64,000 nt of DNA. Source: Chromera velia (Eukaryota > Sar > Chromeraceae). The notes below the pieces were generated by a model. The model did not search any database. It worked only from the letters and a program-made list of their open reading frames with translations, and had not been told where the DNA came from. The position numbers and the translations under genes were made by a program. The DNA lies in NCBI GenBank assembly GCA_018398765.1, contig JAHBMJ010001605.1, positions 1 through 64,000 of the forward strand, read 5' to 3'. Below are positions 1 through 15,000 of this stretch, in pieces (the first letter of the stretch is position 1; the number at the start of each line of letters is the position of its first letter).

Positions 1-25
1 GAGAGAGAGAGAGAGAGAGAGAGAC

Positions 26-59
<34 letters not shown>
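1..59. repeat. (GA)n microsatellite
   Basis: The window opens in a nearly pure GA run with two GACA interruptions. It lies inside an intron of the dynein gene, just downstream on the minus strand of the donor at about 114. Confidence 0.9.
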
Positions 60-62
<3 letters not shown>

Positions 63-3000
63 AAAAAGAAAAGAGAAGAAAACACTGAATTCCTTCATAG
101 ACTGACTGACGTACCGACTGTGGTAGCCGTGAAATCCAGGAAGTGCGAAGGGGCGACGATCACGCCAGACGCTCCTCTGCTGTCTTGCGCAGTTCCTCCA
201 GGAATTTCCGCTGCCGCACTGGCCGCAAGGGCGTGGACTTCCACGAGACACTCTTGAAGGAGTCGTGAGTCTTCCGAAATCCGATTAGCAGCCGCTGCTT
301 CCACCTGTGATGCATCCAAACGAATCTCCGCGTCGTTCAAGATTGCAGTCGCAAGCTCTGTGAGCGCCTCGCGTTTCCAGGTCTCCATCACCACCACAGT
401 CGCGCAATTGATCAGAGCACTGTGCCGACGCACGCGCTCACGAAGGGCAGCACCTGGTGCACAGGACACGACTGCGTGCAGATTTCTCTTCGATCGAATG
501 CGAAGGAGGCGGAGAAGGTCTTCAGGTCCCCTACAGTCCTCTGCCAAATGAGCAGGAACCTCCGTCATCACGGAGGCAGCATCGCCTCCAGCTCTCACCT
601 TGCTTGACCTCGACCCTTCTCGGCCCCCCTGCCCTGCAGAAGCGTCTGCACCCGCCCCTCCACTGCCTGTCTTCTTCTGCCCCCCTTCTGCATCCGACGG
701 TCCGCTTGCTGATAGAAAGAGTCTCTGCGCCAACCATCTTGAGTCCTCCATGTCCACCGTTTTGGGGACGATACCTGTTCGAAGGAGGACTGTCACGTCG
801 TCCCACAGAGACTCCGTCTGTCTGACCTCTGCCTTATGCCCTCTGGCCTCAAACTTCAACCCTGAGGCCTCGGAAAGGAGAACCACGCAACCTTCGTCCT
901 GCAACCCAGCTCGAAAAACTGCCGAGCGTGCAAAGAGCCGGAATGCCTCCAGGGTAGTGCCTACTCCAAATTCGTCACACGCCGCCTGGGGTCCGAAAGG
1001 AAGAACTGCCAGCTTGTTCACAAACGCAGCAAGTCGGCAGACAGTCTCCTTTCCACAACCAGGAATGCCCACGAGGAGGCAGTGACCGAAAGGCAGACGA
1101 AGGGCTCGCGAGACTCTGGACACAGAGAGGATGAAGTCCTCAAACAGCGTCAGCTGCAGGGGAGGCAGTGAGCCCTGAGTGTCTCCTCCCCTTCTTCGTC
1201 CTCCTCTTGCCGCCCCTGTTCCTGAGGCAAAGGTGTTGTTGTACTCTTCCACAACAGCCCGGAGAGTCATCACTGCAAGAGAGACCTGCCCCCTACTCGA
1301 AGCGAGAGACACAGGCTCATAGGCAGGAGGACCCACCATTCCCTGTCGCTGACCGAACTGCCCCCAGAATCCAGGTTCAGGGTTCAGAAGGGTGTCGATG
1401 CCTCTCTCTCGAACAAGTGAAGAGAAGAATCTTCCCGTCAGAGGGCCCTCAACGTTGCCCGTGAACCAACCGATATCTTCAGATGTCATCAGACGGTCTT
1501 TGAATTCTCTTCTCAGCTCGTGGGTGATCAGTCGGTACAGACTCAGGGGAGTCTGCAGCGCTGCTGGGCGAACCAGAGCAACACCCTGCAGCACTCTGGA
1601 AACGCATCCGAGCCCAAACGAGTACAAGAACGTGCTGGGAGAAGGTCTGAAGTGTTCCCGAGATTGCATGAACGCCTCCACGATCATTCCAGTTGCAGAG
1701 GGGACCGTGCGTGTGACGTCAAACGGGAACGCGAGTCTGTTTTCATTCGCTACGGCACTGGAGGGGGAGATGAAATGAGTCAGCAGACTCCCAACGATCA
1801 TGTGGAGTTCCTCTCGAGAGGGCTCTCGGAGGTGGAATACCTGCAGGGGTCATTCATCAGTAGGCAGAGTGTGAAGGTCGACCATGAGAAGACCGAAATT
1901 GAGACACACGAGAGAAAGAAACTCTTGAAAGCCCAACGGAAAACAAATGCCTCTTGCACTTTGTTTGAGAGTCCAAAGTGTCACGTCATTCAGAAAGACC
2001 ATTGAAACTGCTGACATGAAAGTGTCGTGCCAGACGTAGAGAGACGGATCTGGAGGCTTCCAGAGCAGACGCGTGGACCCTTAGACCGAGCTTTTGGCCT
2101 GTGGAGGCTGCCTTTGAGTTGTCTTCCACGTCCAATGCCCCCACTCTCCCTGAGTGGACTTTTTCCTTCAGAGCAAGCGTGGGGATGGACGCTGTGGCCA
2201 GGGCGTGGACCCTGTCGATGCGCCGCCACGACCACTTTCCTCCTGCACAAATTGAATCAAGGGAATCTTTGCTGGAAAGGTAGAACAGGATGAGAGAGGC
2301 TGGGGAAGAGGGGCACACTTAATTGACAAGAAATTCAGGGCTTTTGTTGAAGCATTCCTTCTCCCATTGTTCTGTTTCCAAATTGAATGATGGTGACTTG
2401 TTTGTTTGAGTTCTCCTCTCCAAAAGTGTTGCGCTCTCCTTTCCTGGACTCTTTCTTGAACCAACCGTCATCTGTGTAAAACCCTCCGTGGTCGAGAGCC
2501 ATGCGCAGAAGGCACATTGGGGGCCGTCTCCCGTCGGTTCCCTTCTGAGGCATGTGGATGTCGTCAAGCACCATCACCAACTGCAGACAGGCATCAATCG
2601 AAGGATGTTTAAATCAATGCCACGATGACGATTGATTTCCGGTACAGGAGCTTGAGAATTTATTAATAGCAAAAAGGCGGGCAGTATATTAAATGCAAGA
2701 CATCCTACGCCGCTGGGGAGCAACAATCGCTCTATTCCTGAATGCCTTCTTCCCAAATACTCTTTTTGTGCTACTTCCTTTCATTTGCCTCTGGTCGATT
2801 GATTAACTGACCTTCTTTCCCTCTCCAGGCGCCAGAACGCCGTCTTTTCCCTTTGTAAGGCCGCTGTCAATCATCTTCCTGAGGTCGTCCCGTTCCGTCC
2901 GTCTTCCCATCAGCGAGTCCACAGAGGACCAACGACCAAACCGAAGACGGGGCTGCACGATGCCTTCAACCAACGAAGTCTTCCCAAGGCCGCTGCCACC

Positions 3001-6000
3001 GACGAACAGCACATGCGCACAAGTCCACGGTGGCCCCTCAAGGGTGTTCACAGAGAACGTCTTAGACCCTCCAACCGTCGGGCTTCCCACAGACGGGCTG
3101 GTTCCGATCACAGTGGGCGTGTGTGAGGGAACAGTCCGTGTCCCAAAAGGTAGTTCGGACAAAAAGTCCAGCAGGGCGTCTGCCAGAAACGTGTGGCAGA
3201 GAAGGCCCTCGGTAGGCACGCGTATTGTCGCAAGGCCTGTGTTGTCTGTCGGGGGGGGCATGGCAACAAGGGGAAGAAGGGAGAGCCAGCTGCTCATCCC
3301 ACCCGGCTGTGAAGAGTCCATCACAAGGTCAAATATGGTCTTGCGTGACCTTGGAATCTGGAAACAAGGCACGTGCTCGATGCACCACTGTGTGAATGCC
3401 TCTCGGAACCCCCCCGAGGGACAGGCGGCGCCACCAAGAGCCCAAGCAAGGCAGACTGCAAATGTCTGGGAGACGAATCTCTTGTAGTCAAAAGGTCCTG
3501 TGTTCTTCCCTTTCTTCCCCCTGTCTTGGGCTGACGTCCCTTTGCCTTGCTGAAGAAACACGTCGTCTTCAGGATGAGACACTAGAGGGACCGGAGTGAA
3601 CCTGCCTGCCGTTGTCGGACGTGCTGCTGTTTGAGACACCCCCCTCTGGCTGCTGAGAGACCCCCTACTGCGTCGATCTGACGATCCAGTGGAGCCCCTG
3701 CCTCGGGACCCTTGAGGAGTTCCCACAGCACCCGCATCACCCGCTCCCTCGGGCACAGGCCCAGAAGCTCTCGAGGGAAGCGCTAAGGATTTTCTCACGT
3801 GCTTAGTGAAGTTCAGATTGTCTTTACGTGCCGTCTCTGCCTCAGCCTCGGCCTCATTCGGTCCATCCTCCCCCCCATGCATGTCAAGCTCATCCCCAGG
3901 ATCGTTTGCCTGAGCGAAGGCTCTGGCCTCAAGAATTGCAGGCTCTGCTGAGGGTCCGACCGGCACGGCATGCTCGTGTAGAGGGGGGACGACTGAGATT
4001 CCTCCCTCAGGAAAAGGGAAGGCTTCCAGCAGGGCTGGGGCCTTTTGGGGCTCTGTTGATAAGGTGACCTCCAGAAGCCGACACAGCGAGCGCGCTATCT
4101 GCAGAATAGAGAAGAGACAGAAGTGCGACACAGGTGACGCAAAAAGAGCACAGCAAGGCCACTGGCAGGTAGAGGCGATGGAAGGAATGGGCCAATTCTC
4201 AGGACGTCCAAACAAAAGACCTTCCTTCCCGCGAATCACGATGTCTCTTTTCTTTCATACGGAAAAACACACGCAAAAATATCACAGTTCCAGAGAGAGA
4301 CTGCGAGTTGTGCTGCCGCAATGAAACCACTTTACTTTCGAAAGAAAAACGAACTCCGACCTTTGGGTCACTACAAAAAGAACCGGGGAAGGAAGAGTGC
4401 GGAAAAAAAGAACAAACAAATGCGAAGACCAACCTGTGAGTCTGGTTGCCACAGAGGAAAATGAAATTCCCATTCCTCTCTTCGAGTGGCCACGGCCAGT
4501 GGTGCGACGGTCAGAAGGAGACTTTCCAGATGTTCTTGAAGTTCAGGGAGAGCACGGAGCCACGTGCACTTATGCATGAAGTCAGGCAGCCATCCAGCAA
4601 CAACTGCTTCCAGCTGTTGAGGGCTGCTGGACACGTGCACAACTCCGCATCTGCTCACGAGGGAGGGCGGCGCATCTGCGAGGGACTCCGTCTGCGCGCA
4701 GTGTGAGAGAAAGAAGCAGAAAAAAAGACACACACACACACACATACATACATTAAAAAACTCTGAGAGACACCGCAAATTGAAATTCCAGCTTTCTCAA
4801 TCTTGAAGTCGAGACGGTCCCACCTGACGAAATTAACGTGCAAAAATATCCCATAAATGCATTAGCAGACACGCATACAGATAAGCAACAAGTGCAGCAG
4901 ACACTCATACAGTCTACCCACAGAACTGAAGAGAGCCGACCTCAAAGATGAGTTTCAACGTTGAGGCGTCCAGGAGGAGTCTCTCTCCGGACCCCAAAGT
5001 CAAGTACCCAGGGGAGTCAAGCAGAGAGTTTAAGTCGTCGGCCCAGCTCGCTGTGACTTCTCCGTCAAGCACAAGCCATTTGAGAAGACGGTCATTGTCA
5101 GACCCGCTCGAGGCCCCTGACTTCGCACTCATTTTTGCCCCACTAAAGAAAGGTGAAGCAAAGAGCCTCTCGAGTCCGACTGCAAGACGCAAAAGACCCG
5201 GGGCGCCGGGCGGTGACGATGAGCTCGGAAGGCCTGCTCGAGGACGGCGACCCTGCCCATCCCCCCCGCCTGCCCCTTTGCCTCCTCTGCCTCCATGGAC
5301 CGAGATGGTATCTCTCTTCAGCAAGGCTTCACTGACTACCCGGCCCGAGAGGTGCGACAAATCGCCCCCCCCAGCCGCGTTCATAACCTCAGCAGGGACT
5401 CGTGACTGTCCCGCATCTATGAAAGGTCGCAGAAGGGCAGCCAGGCATCCATCCCGCCAGAGACTGAGGCGATCGCTGTCAGAGACACCGAGGAGGCTTG
5501 AGAGGCCTCCCACGTTTTCTCCCTGGCGTGCGTCATCCTCCCCTCCCACGCCTGCCGAGGGATCCCCCCCCTCTTGGGCGTACCCATCCGGGACGTCTCC
5601 GGCCACCTCCTCGAAATGGCCCATCAACTCCTGCATACAAAAACACAACGATCGACTGCTTGAAATAGAGATGGAATTCGAGAGAAATAGCAAGAGAAAA
5701 AAATCTGCGCCAGCTAGGGTGAGAACAGAGCATACGAATGGAATTTCAAATCAATTCGCACGTTGATGCACACAACATATCTGATGACTTTTCCTGTAAC
5801 AGGCGTATCCTGCATGCTGACCGTGTGTGCCCCTTCCGACAGTTCCACCACAGCCACCTGCACAGCGTCATGAAGTTCTAGGATCTCCTCGTCCCCTGTG
5901 GGCCTCAGCACCAGCGCTGCCCGGGCCGCATTTTTGGCGGTTTGCACAGCCGCGAGCTTCCCAAACACATCCATGGCGCCTATCCCGGCACCCCCCTCGG

Positions 6001-9000
6001 ACTTTCTCGAGCCTCTGCTTCTGTTCTTCATTCGAGCGTGCAGACTCTTGGCGAGAGCGAGAGCGACCTGGAGGACCCTGTACACGCAGCTCTTCCCACT
6101 GCCGGTCTCCCCAACCACAACGCAGCCTGCCCTGAGGTTCTGCACTGCGAACAGCTGGAGGGCTTTCTTTTCAATCACCTCCGTCCGCGTCAACCTCAAC
6201 AGGTCACATGCAGCTCGGACGAAGAAAGTGAGGCGATGGACGGCCGTTAACGATGCACCCTGCAGAGAGAGGGGGGGAGGGAGAGCAACAGGGAGAGAGA
6301 CACGCCGATAAGAAAATATAGTCACAGGCAAATCTACAGGAACGGCGAAATCAGAAACTTTCGAGTTTTGTTGGAGAACGGGTGCGCAAACAATGCACTG
6401 ACGTCTTCTGCTTAAGATGCATTGTTGTCGTCGCGGAATCAGGAGAAGAAATGCATTCACACAGATTGAAGCGAAGAATGATTGAGAGAAGCAGCCAAGC
6501 AAACATGAATGAAGGAAATGAAATAGCGGAGGGAGGGAGGGAGGTTAGAGGATTGAAGGGACAAAAGTGAGAGAGGAACTTGCCTGTTCCATCCGAGAGG
6601 GAAGGCCCAAAGTTTCCTCTGCAACTCTAGCAACTCCTCTGAGCATTTTCATCAGGGCTTTCTTTTTCTCCCTTTCGGCCTCTGCCTCTGCCGCCCCGTC
6701 TCCCCACCTGCCTCTGCCTCGACTGTCAACGATGGATCTCCTTCCTCCTCCTCCCCTTCCCCCTCGCTGTTGTTCATTTCCCTGCTGCTGGGAGTCTGTG
6801 TTGCTGTGTGTGTTCTCACTGGAGTCGTCAGCTTCACATGCAGAGGGGAAGAAATCTTCGAGCAAGGCTGCGAAGTTGGTCCCGTCCTCTGGACAGAGTC
6901 TGCTCAGGACAGTGGCCTGCAGAGACACACAGACAGACAGAGGAAGATTGTCAGGAGCGTGGAGAAAGGAAGAGAGAATGACATGATTTTTGCACAGCTC
7001 TTGAAGGGTCATGAGAGGAAACAAATGAATGAATAAATGCACAAATGAATCACTAAACTAGGTTTGGAGGAATTAAACAAATGAATCCAAACAACAGAAT
7101 GTCTTCGATGATTCTTTATGCACTGAGAGGAGTCTGACGAGCAACATGTATTAGCCGTTGTTCGCCACCACTACAAAGAAAACAGCTGCACAGGGTTTGG
7201 AACAGCTAGACAGCATGGGTCACACTGGTCCTCAGAGACAGTAACAAACGACACTTACAGACCTCAATCGCCTTCACCAGAATAATTTCTTCCTCGTCTT
7301 GTGTCAGTGGAACCTCCTCCATTTCTCCCCCCCAATCTCCTGAGGTCTCTGGAACCATTGGAAGAGGCATCGAGGGTCCCCCTGGGGACTGAGGGAGTGA
7401 GGGCTGGGACGGGCCTTTGGGTGTGGTTCTTCCCGGGGAAGAGGGCATATTCGGGTGCTGACCTCCTCCTCTCTTGGCGTGTGCACCCTCAGTTTGGTTT
7501 GTCGGGGGGGAACGGGGGGTCATCGCCCTCCCAAGAACGCTGTTGGCAGCACTCTCAATCACAGAAGCTCTGGCCGCTTTTGCATCCTTCGCACCCTCAA
7601 GCCATCGGGACCCTAGGTGTCGGATTGCTGCAATTCCCTCTGCCTCCGCGGAACCTTCCCGAGATGCTCGGAATGCCACCACTCTTGCACGCGCTGCTGC
7701 AGCTCTCTCGAACAGACTCTTTAAGAATCTCAGCGCAAATGTGAGTTGCGGCCGAGAACGAACCAGATCCGATGCGATGGCACTCTGGAGCCCTACAACC
7801 TTCCGTGCGTGCCCTGCAACATTTGCTGGTGCGAACCCTCCACAGAGAAGGAGGGCTTCTGCGACCTGTCCAGGCTCAGGAGACACAAGGGAGACGGGAC
7901 GCAGCAGCGCTCTCAGGTTGTCGGGCAGTCTGCTGAGGGCAGGTGCTCGAGCAGAGGCGAGAGGTGACGTTCCAGCGTGTTCGGTGATTGTGCCAAAGAA
8001 TCCACAGGAAGGCTGGAGACGAAGAATTCGGCCGCTCAACTCAAATCGGGGAGCGCCTGTCAGCTGCGCTTGACGAATCTGCAGACACAAACCAGGGAAA
8101 CACAGAAGAAACGACAGAGAGAGCAAAGGTGACCAGAGAGACTGCATATGTGAATACAGACAGAAACAGAAACAAAAAGTTTCGCTTGATCGACGCTCTG
8201 CACCCCTCTATTATTTCAGAAGGACAAAAAAGAGAGGAGAGGCAGCCTCGAGAAGGAATAGAACAGTCCGATCAAACTAGGGACGCACTTTGAGTACACA
8301 ACCAAAGGCACAAATTAGACGTTCCTGCAGAAAATAGATCTTCTTCCGATCCAGTCCCCCTTCATTTACACTGAATTCTAATGCAGATGGACCGGCTCAT
8401 TGGTTCAACAGTTCTTCATACCTTCAGCAGCTGCTGTGCGACGACCGACAGAACGGACGCAGAGATCTGATCAAAGTCGTCGAAGCAGGCCCATCCCCCC
8501 TGATGGAAAGAAGCAAAGGCAGCAAGCAAGAGGGAAAAAATGAATTCCACAGGCGCAAAAGGGTGGAGTGAAGTACAACAATGGAAAATCACACATGTGA
8601 TCGTGGCTACTTGCGCCTTGCCAATTGAATTGCTAAAGCAATCAAAATAAAAAAAGAAGGATTTCTTTCCGCTTCACTTCACCACGCTTCACATGTCTGT
8701 CTGCCTGTCTGTCTGTCTGTCTATCTGTCTGTCTGCCTGTCTTTCTCTGCGTGAAACAGATAATCTGTGTCTCTCTGCCCTCCTCTCCTTTTGCCTGACA
8801 ACGACAAACCATCTGAACGATTCCGAAGATTGCGCTGTTGACTCCACTGATGTCCACAGACTCAGCGCAGTTACGAACAACGCACACCCGCCCCAAAGCC
8901 GCTGCGAGCATCCGGACCGCATAGCTCTTCCCAGCTCCTGCGGGTCCAAGTAGAGCCGCGCCCATCTGCAGGCTCATCGCCTGAGTGATTCCAATCCAAA

Positions 9001-12000
9001 AACGGTCTGTGGCTCCTGTCATGGCAAGACGCTGACGGCTGCCGAGAAACTCAAATCCGAACGGCATCCCGACGCTCATCTGCCAGACGCTGCACACAGC
9101 CCCCTCCCAATCTGGACTTGTGTCCCTCGTCCCCCTTTGTCCTCCTGTGCCTCCTTCCTTCTCCCGCTCCCCTCCTTCCTTTTCACGCTGTCCACCCATG
9201 TTGCCGGCAATCGCCCCCTGGGACCCTCGAGGGAATCGTCGAGCGGCGTCACCATCAAACTTTCCCCCACCGATCTCTGCCTTGCTCTTTGGTACAGCGA
9301 TTCCTTTTGGCTTCTCTCTGTCCCTCAGGCTTTCTCCGGCCCCGGCTTCTCGGCTTCTCGGGACCTGTGCTTGGCCCCCGCCGCCGCCGCTTGTGGCTGC
9401 TGCACTCCCGGCAACTGCTGAGAAGGACTGCTCGCACGTCCAGTAGTGTCGCAGGACTCTCTGCCACTCAAAAGCATCTGCAGACGCCACCTGCAAGCAA
9501 ACAGCAAAGAGGGACGCAAAATCGACGAAGCTTTGGAATGCCCTCAACTCAAACTTTTACTTGTATGCAAAGGTCTCCCCATCCTTTGTGCTGAATTCCG
9601 TTACCATGACGCTGGGATGGCGAATCTCTTCTGAGCGTCTGTGTAGCAGCGCCACTAGAACAAAAGCGGGAAGAGCTTCCAAAGAAAAACAGGAAAGGAA
9701 ACATATGTTGACAGAAACGAATGAACGAGTGCATGACTGACTTGTTTTTTGAGGAGATCTGCCGTGACGTCTCTGTGGTGAACTGCGAGGAGGATCAGGG
9801 ACTGCAGTCGGATGTACTCACGACGGTGTGAAGCGGCAATCGCCTCAGCATCTCTGCTTGTGCCAGGGGCCCTTGCTGCCCCCCTTCCCGCTCCTCCATC
9901 GTCGGGGGATGCCGGGGTCACCTGTGCAGACCCACTGGCAGGTGATCCACTCAACAGCAGGCCTGTACTTCTGGCTCCACAGACTGCGACTGCCTTACAC
10001 AGAGACGACAGAACTGATCTCTGTTGTTGAAGCAGTTGAGAGTCAGGAGAAGACCCCCCAGGCCCTGTCTGACCACCCAACAAAGTCTCCACCGCCTTGC
10101 ACCAAAGGATATGCATCGCAGCCCAAGCAGCTTGAGTCGGATAGGGCCCGCAGAACCAGGCTCTTTGGGCACAAGACCCGTAGCATTGGGCAAGTGTGGG
10201 GGTAGGGGCGCTGAAAAGTGAACGTGCCGGAGATACTCCTCCTGGTCCTGCGGCGGCGCCCATCCTGAGGCTCTGGCCCAGAGTCATGACTGCTTGTCTG
10301 GTCCTGTCGAGAGGCGACGCCCGAGACCCTGGAGTCTCCCCGTGTGCTGTTGACTGAGACTTCCTGCGATGTGCAGATCTACCGGTTGTTTCTGGCCCGT
10401 CCACATTCGCGTCTGCTCCTCCACTCAACGCCGTCGTTGCTCTTGTGACCGCAAAGTGGAGGGCTTTCGCGAGTGATGTCTGCATGGCCACCACCATAGA
10501 GGACTCCAGGGAGGCCATCCAGAGCTCTAACTGGGACCGCGTCCTTATCTTTGGAAGGAGGAGCATCTCTCCGTCACCGCTCCTCAGTGCCTGAACTTCA
10601 GTGCTCGTGGTCGTGGTGGACGAGAACACCTGCGATCACGCAGAAAGAGAGTCAAACAGATGACGGGGGAACTCATATTTGTCAAAACTTCTCTTCCGTA
10701 GAAAGACACCTTTTGTGACATCTCCTTTTCCTCTTTCTTGAGAAAAGGATATGTGAAACTCTGTAGACAAACAAAGAGCACAAAGTCAAGAATAGAAGAG
10801 AACGGACCAACAAACAGACAGACAAACACACCTACATTCAGCTACCCACGTGTCCATCCACTAACGCACGTGGACCTGTACAGAGCACCATAAGAGACAC
10901 AAACAAAAAACACTCACGCGCCAAAAAACAGTTCAAGACAGCTTCCGTTGTGCGAAAAGCGAGATCGCGGCAGAGTGAGAGCTGACTCACCAGTTCCTCT
11001 ACTCCCTCAAAGAGAGTGTTGATGTGCGCGTGAAGAACGCTTCGCTGATTCGCGTGACCCAAAAGCTTCAAGAGGTCGGAAGTAGGCAAGAAGTAGAAAC
11101 GGCAGAAAGCCTGCCTCTTCGCTTCTGCAAAGTCCTCGAGACCTCTCAAGAGCCTTTCCAGCTCGGTGTGCAGACGCAGGAGGAAGCTAGGCAGACGCGA
11201 GCCCTCACAAACCCTCGCACCACCCAGACCGGCTCCAGCGATTCCTCCCCCTCCCATCCCCCCTCCGCCTTCTTCTTCCCCCCTTTCTACTTCCCCTCCT
11301 GCAGCTCCCACAAGCCCCCCGTCGCCCTGCCCACTCCCCCCTTGCATACCCACCCCTCCTGCAAGTTCAGACTCTAAAGCAGGATCGAGACCTTCCACGG
11401 GGTCCAGCTGCAACAAACCCAACTCCTCTGCAGACAAAGGGCCCCTGCCTGAGGGAACCCCCGCAGCAACACCAACGGCATGATCTCCAGCCTGCAGCTC
11501 TTCTGCCGCAGCCCTGGCGGTGCCTCCTCCATCTACCCTTCCGGTTTTGTCGTCTTGCTCTTCCCCTCCTCCTGAGGGTCCTGTTGCAGTGGCGGCATTC
11601 GTGGGAAGGGGGGAACCTGCCCGTTGGTTGCTCCCATCCCGTTCCCTCTCATCTCTCAGCACACGGCACACGCGGGGGTCTCCACAGACGTCCCGAGCGA
11701 CGGACCTCCAGAGTCTGTCTACTCGTGTGAAGAGGGCCGCCTCCCCCGCAAGCTGCCGTCGGAAGTCCGCAGACGCACTCAACAGCGTGTCTACGCGGGC
11801 CCACACAGGACGGAAACACGAGATGGCAGACAGAAGCTCCCGCACCCTGTCCAGCCGAGAAGACCATTGCTGTAGTTGAGGTGCCACTGCGGAGGCAAAT
11901 CTGGAACCAGACCAGAAAGAGAAGAAACACATATCGTGAGGGAATGATTCAGGTCTCTGAAACGTCACACGCTGTAGTGTTACTTTCCTTAGAGTGAAAT

Positions 12001-15000
12001 AAAAGACAGGGAGTCAAGCTTCGTACAGAGTCAGGCAGTTTTCGGTACAGCTGGACGGACGTCAAAAGGGCACGAGAAAAGCTTTCTCTGCATAAGCCGG
12101 GGACACAGTGGGCAGAAAGCAGCGTGAAGTCAATCAAACACAGTGGGCTTACATGAAGTCAATCAGGCAGACAGTACAACTGGTGCGCAGACACAGAGAC
12201 AAATGCAGACGGACAGAGACAGACAGCAAGGCTCCGTCAAACAGGACGTACCTTGATGACGAGACTCTCGCCACAATCACAGAAGCTTCTTCGAGGGCCT
12301 CTGCAAGCTCCTCCGTGTCGGTGAACTGAAACACCTCTCCCCTGCCAGTCTGTCTGCAATCACTCAGAAATCGTAAATGAGATGGTTGTTTCAAAAGACT
12401 TGCATGGTGTAAAGAGCAATTGTTTGTGAAAACTTGAACGCGCTACTCGACTTTTGATCTGGCAAAATGAACCGTGTCACGGCAATAAAGGGCCAGGCAG
12501 ACTCACTTTTGAGAGTCGATGGGCACTTTCATTTTTTTCCAGAGCACGTCCACGCGTTCGAGTTGCTCGACAAGTCCTGCCTCTGCAGAGGCTCTGTGGG
12601 AAACTGCCCGAATCAGCGGGGATGCTTGGAGGAAGCCCAACTCGAGGAGGTCGGTCGCCCGGAGTGCATTGACTTGGAGCTGTTCATCTGCACTCATCAA
12701 AGAAACGGAAAGAGAGACAGAGAAGTCTATATGCGCGTGCAAAAGCACACAAATAGAAAGCAGTGACGAACTCAATAAGGTTTGATGTCTCCACTTTCCC
12801 ATTTCTTGTGTCGGCCGTTTGTGTGCTCCCGAATAAGGTCTCCATTCACAACAACTTTTGAATGCGGACACAGCGTTACCCTCACAAATGGAAAAGATGA
12901 CCATCAACTGCAAAAACCCTGTGCATTCCTCTTCTTTCTTCATTGAAAACTTCTGTCTGTCAGGTTTTTTTGTGTCTAACTTCTCTCGGAACAGAAGAAA
13001 AAGAGTGCATGAGCGACTGACGATCTCTCAGGCTTTCATGCTGAGTGATCGCGGTCCAATGCCTCTCCTTCAGTTTCGGATTTTGGAGAGCTTTCAGAAG
13101 GGGTGCACTCTGCCAGAGTGTTTGGACTCTGAGAGAAAGTCCCGAGGTCACAGGATTCTCTGGTAGAGATTCCTTCGCTGCAGCCACTGCACGCAAAAGA
13201 GGACGCAACTCTGCCTGGAGCTGCTTGACGTCAATGCGGACCCAAGGCTCAGACGCGAACCGAGCGCAGATGCCTGCCCAGGAGTCCATCGCATCCCACA
13301 ACTGCCACCGGGCTTCTACCTGTCTTCGGGCTTCGGCTAGCAGAGAGAAATCTGTCGACGTGTGAGCGCTGATAGCAAGATCGAGTCGCTCCGCAAACTC
13401 CGAATTTCTCTCAACAGACGTTGACAGCTCGTCCAGACGAGATCGCAAAGCCGCAAGACTTTCCAGCTGTTCCTGTGTGTGAGCAGCTTCGACTTCGTCT
13501 GGTGGATCGACCACAATGTGCTCCTGTGGCGTTCTGCTTCTTCCCTTCAGAAGCCCCTCTGTGCGCGACTGCACAGGATCTGCCGCAGTGAAATCAATGG
13601 CAAAAGCCTCCAGAGGGTTCCTGTCTGTCGGAGAGAACAGGCCTTGGGCGGTGCGGAGGGAAAGGAGGGGGGCGGCCATTGCCTCCTCTTGCAAGTTTTC
13701 TAGAGATTGCCTCAACACGGGGAACGTGTGCTGGACACTCGCCACAAAGACATGCTTCTCGGCCTCCATCTCTGTCAGTTTAACCTGCGTATAAGAAGAG
13801 AGGGAAGGAACAACAGAGAGAGGTACATGTGGATCATGATGACAAACAAAAAAGAGGCAGAAGTGAAGTGCGAAAGGCATACAGACACATACACGTGAAG
13901 ACAGATAAACGTTGCGGGTGTTTCAAATGCGGACTTCCCCAGCAAGCAAAGTAAGAGAGAGAGAAGGTAGGAATAATGACTTGCTAACAGACCTGCAAGA
14001 GATTTTTGGTCTGTTCGACATCCATTTTGGTGGTCAGACTCCTTTCGTGTTGTCCATCAAACCAGACAATTCCGAGTGACTCTGCAAGGAGCTTGAGGGC
14101 AGACAGCTGCCTCAACCTCAAGGCCTCCCCCTCTGCGACCTCTGCAGCGGCACTCAGTTTGGCTTTCTGGTCCACAAACTCCTTCACCTTCTCAGCATGG
14201 CCTTGAGCGAGACCCTCGCAGTCCTTCACCCAATCCCTGAGAATGTCCAGTTGGCGATCTAGCCACACAGGGAAAGTCCGTAACACACGATGATACAGGC
14301 CTGCGGGAATTCTCAGCAGGCTCATTCTCACAGGCGCCAGACGGACCCAGAACAGCCCCACTCCGAACTCTTTAGGAATTCGAGAGAACTGCCGTACTTG
14401 TTCTCCTACAGCCTGTGCGAGGGACAAGAAGACGTCAGCAGGCTCCTCGGAGACGCTTGGGTCGTCAGGTGCCGCAATCTTCACGTCGGGCAGTCTGGCA
14501 ATTGTGCCCGCCCAGGTGGGGGCCTTGGAGGCTGTGTGCATGCAAGCGTCGAAGGAAGCCAGACCAGCAGATACACGGGCGTAGCTCTGCAGACACAAAC
14601 AAAGAGGAAGAGTGGGGGCTTAGTGAGAAACATCAGAGAGAAACTCTTTTCTGGCAACACCAGAGGAGAGAAGAAGAACAATTTCCTTCGATTCTCATTC
14701 TAAGGATCTTTCTCCATCATTTATCCTCTCTACGAGACTCACCGCAGCGAATGCCTGCAGGACTAGGGAGCATGAGATGGCACATGTCGGTCTGCGACGA
14801 AGATGGGGAATAACCTCGAGGGTCATCATTGCCCCGAGAGGTTTTCCCTTCCCTCCTGCTGTCTTCGTCTGTCCCGGTCCCTCCTGTTGCTGCTGCTGTG
14901 GTTGGAGGACCCTCGTTCCCAAAATGTCTCCTAAAGGGTCGGGGTCTTGCGCAAAGGCCGACAGAAGCTCTTTGGCAAGAACTCGGGCCGACTCGGCTGG

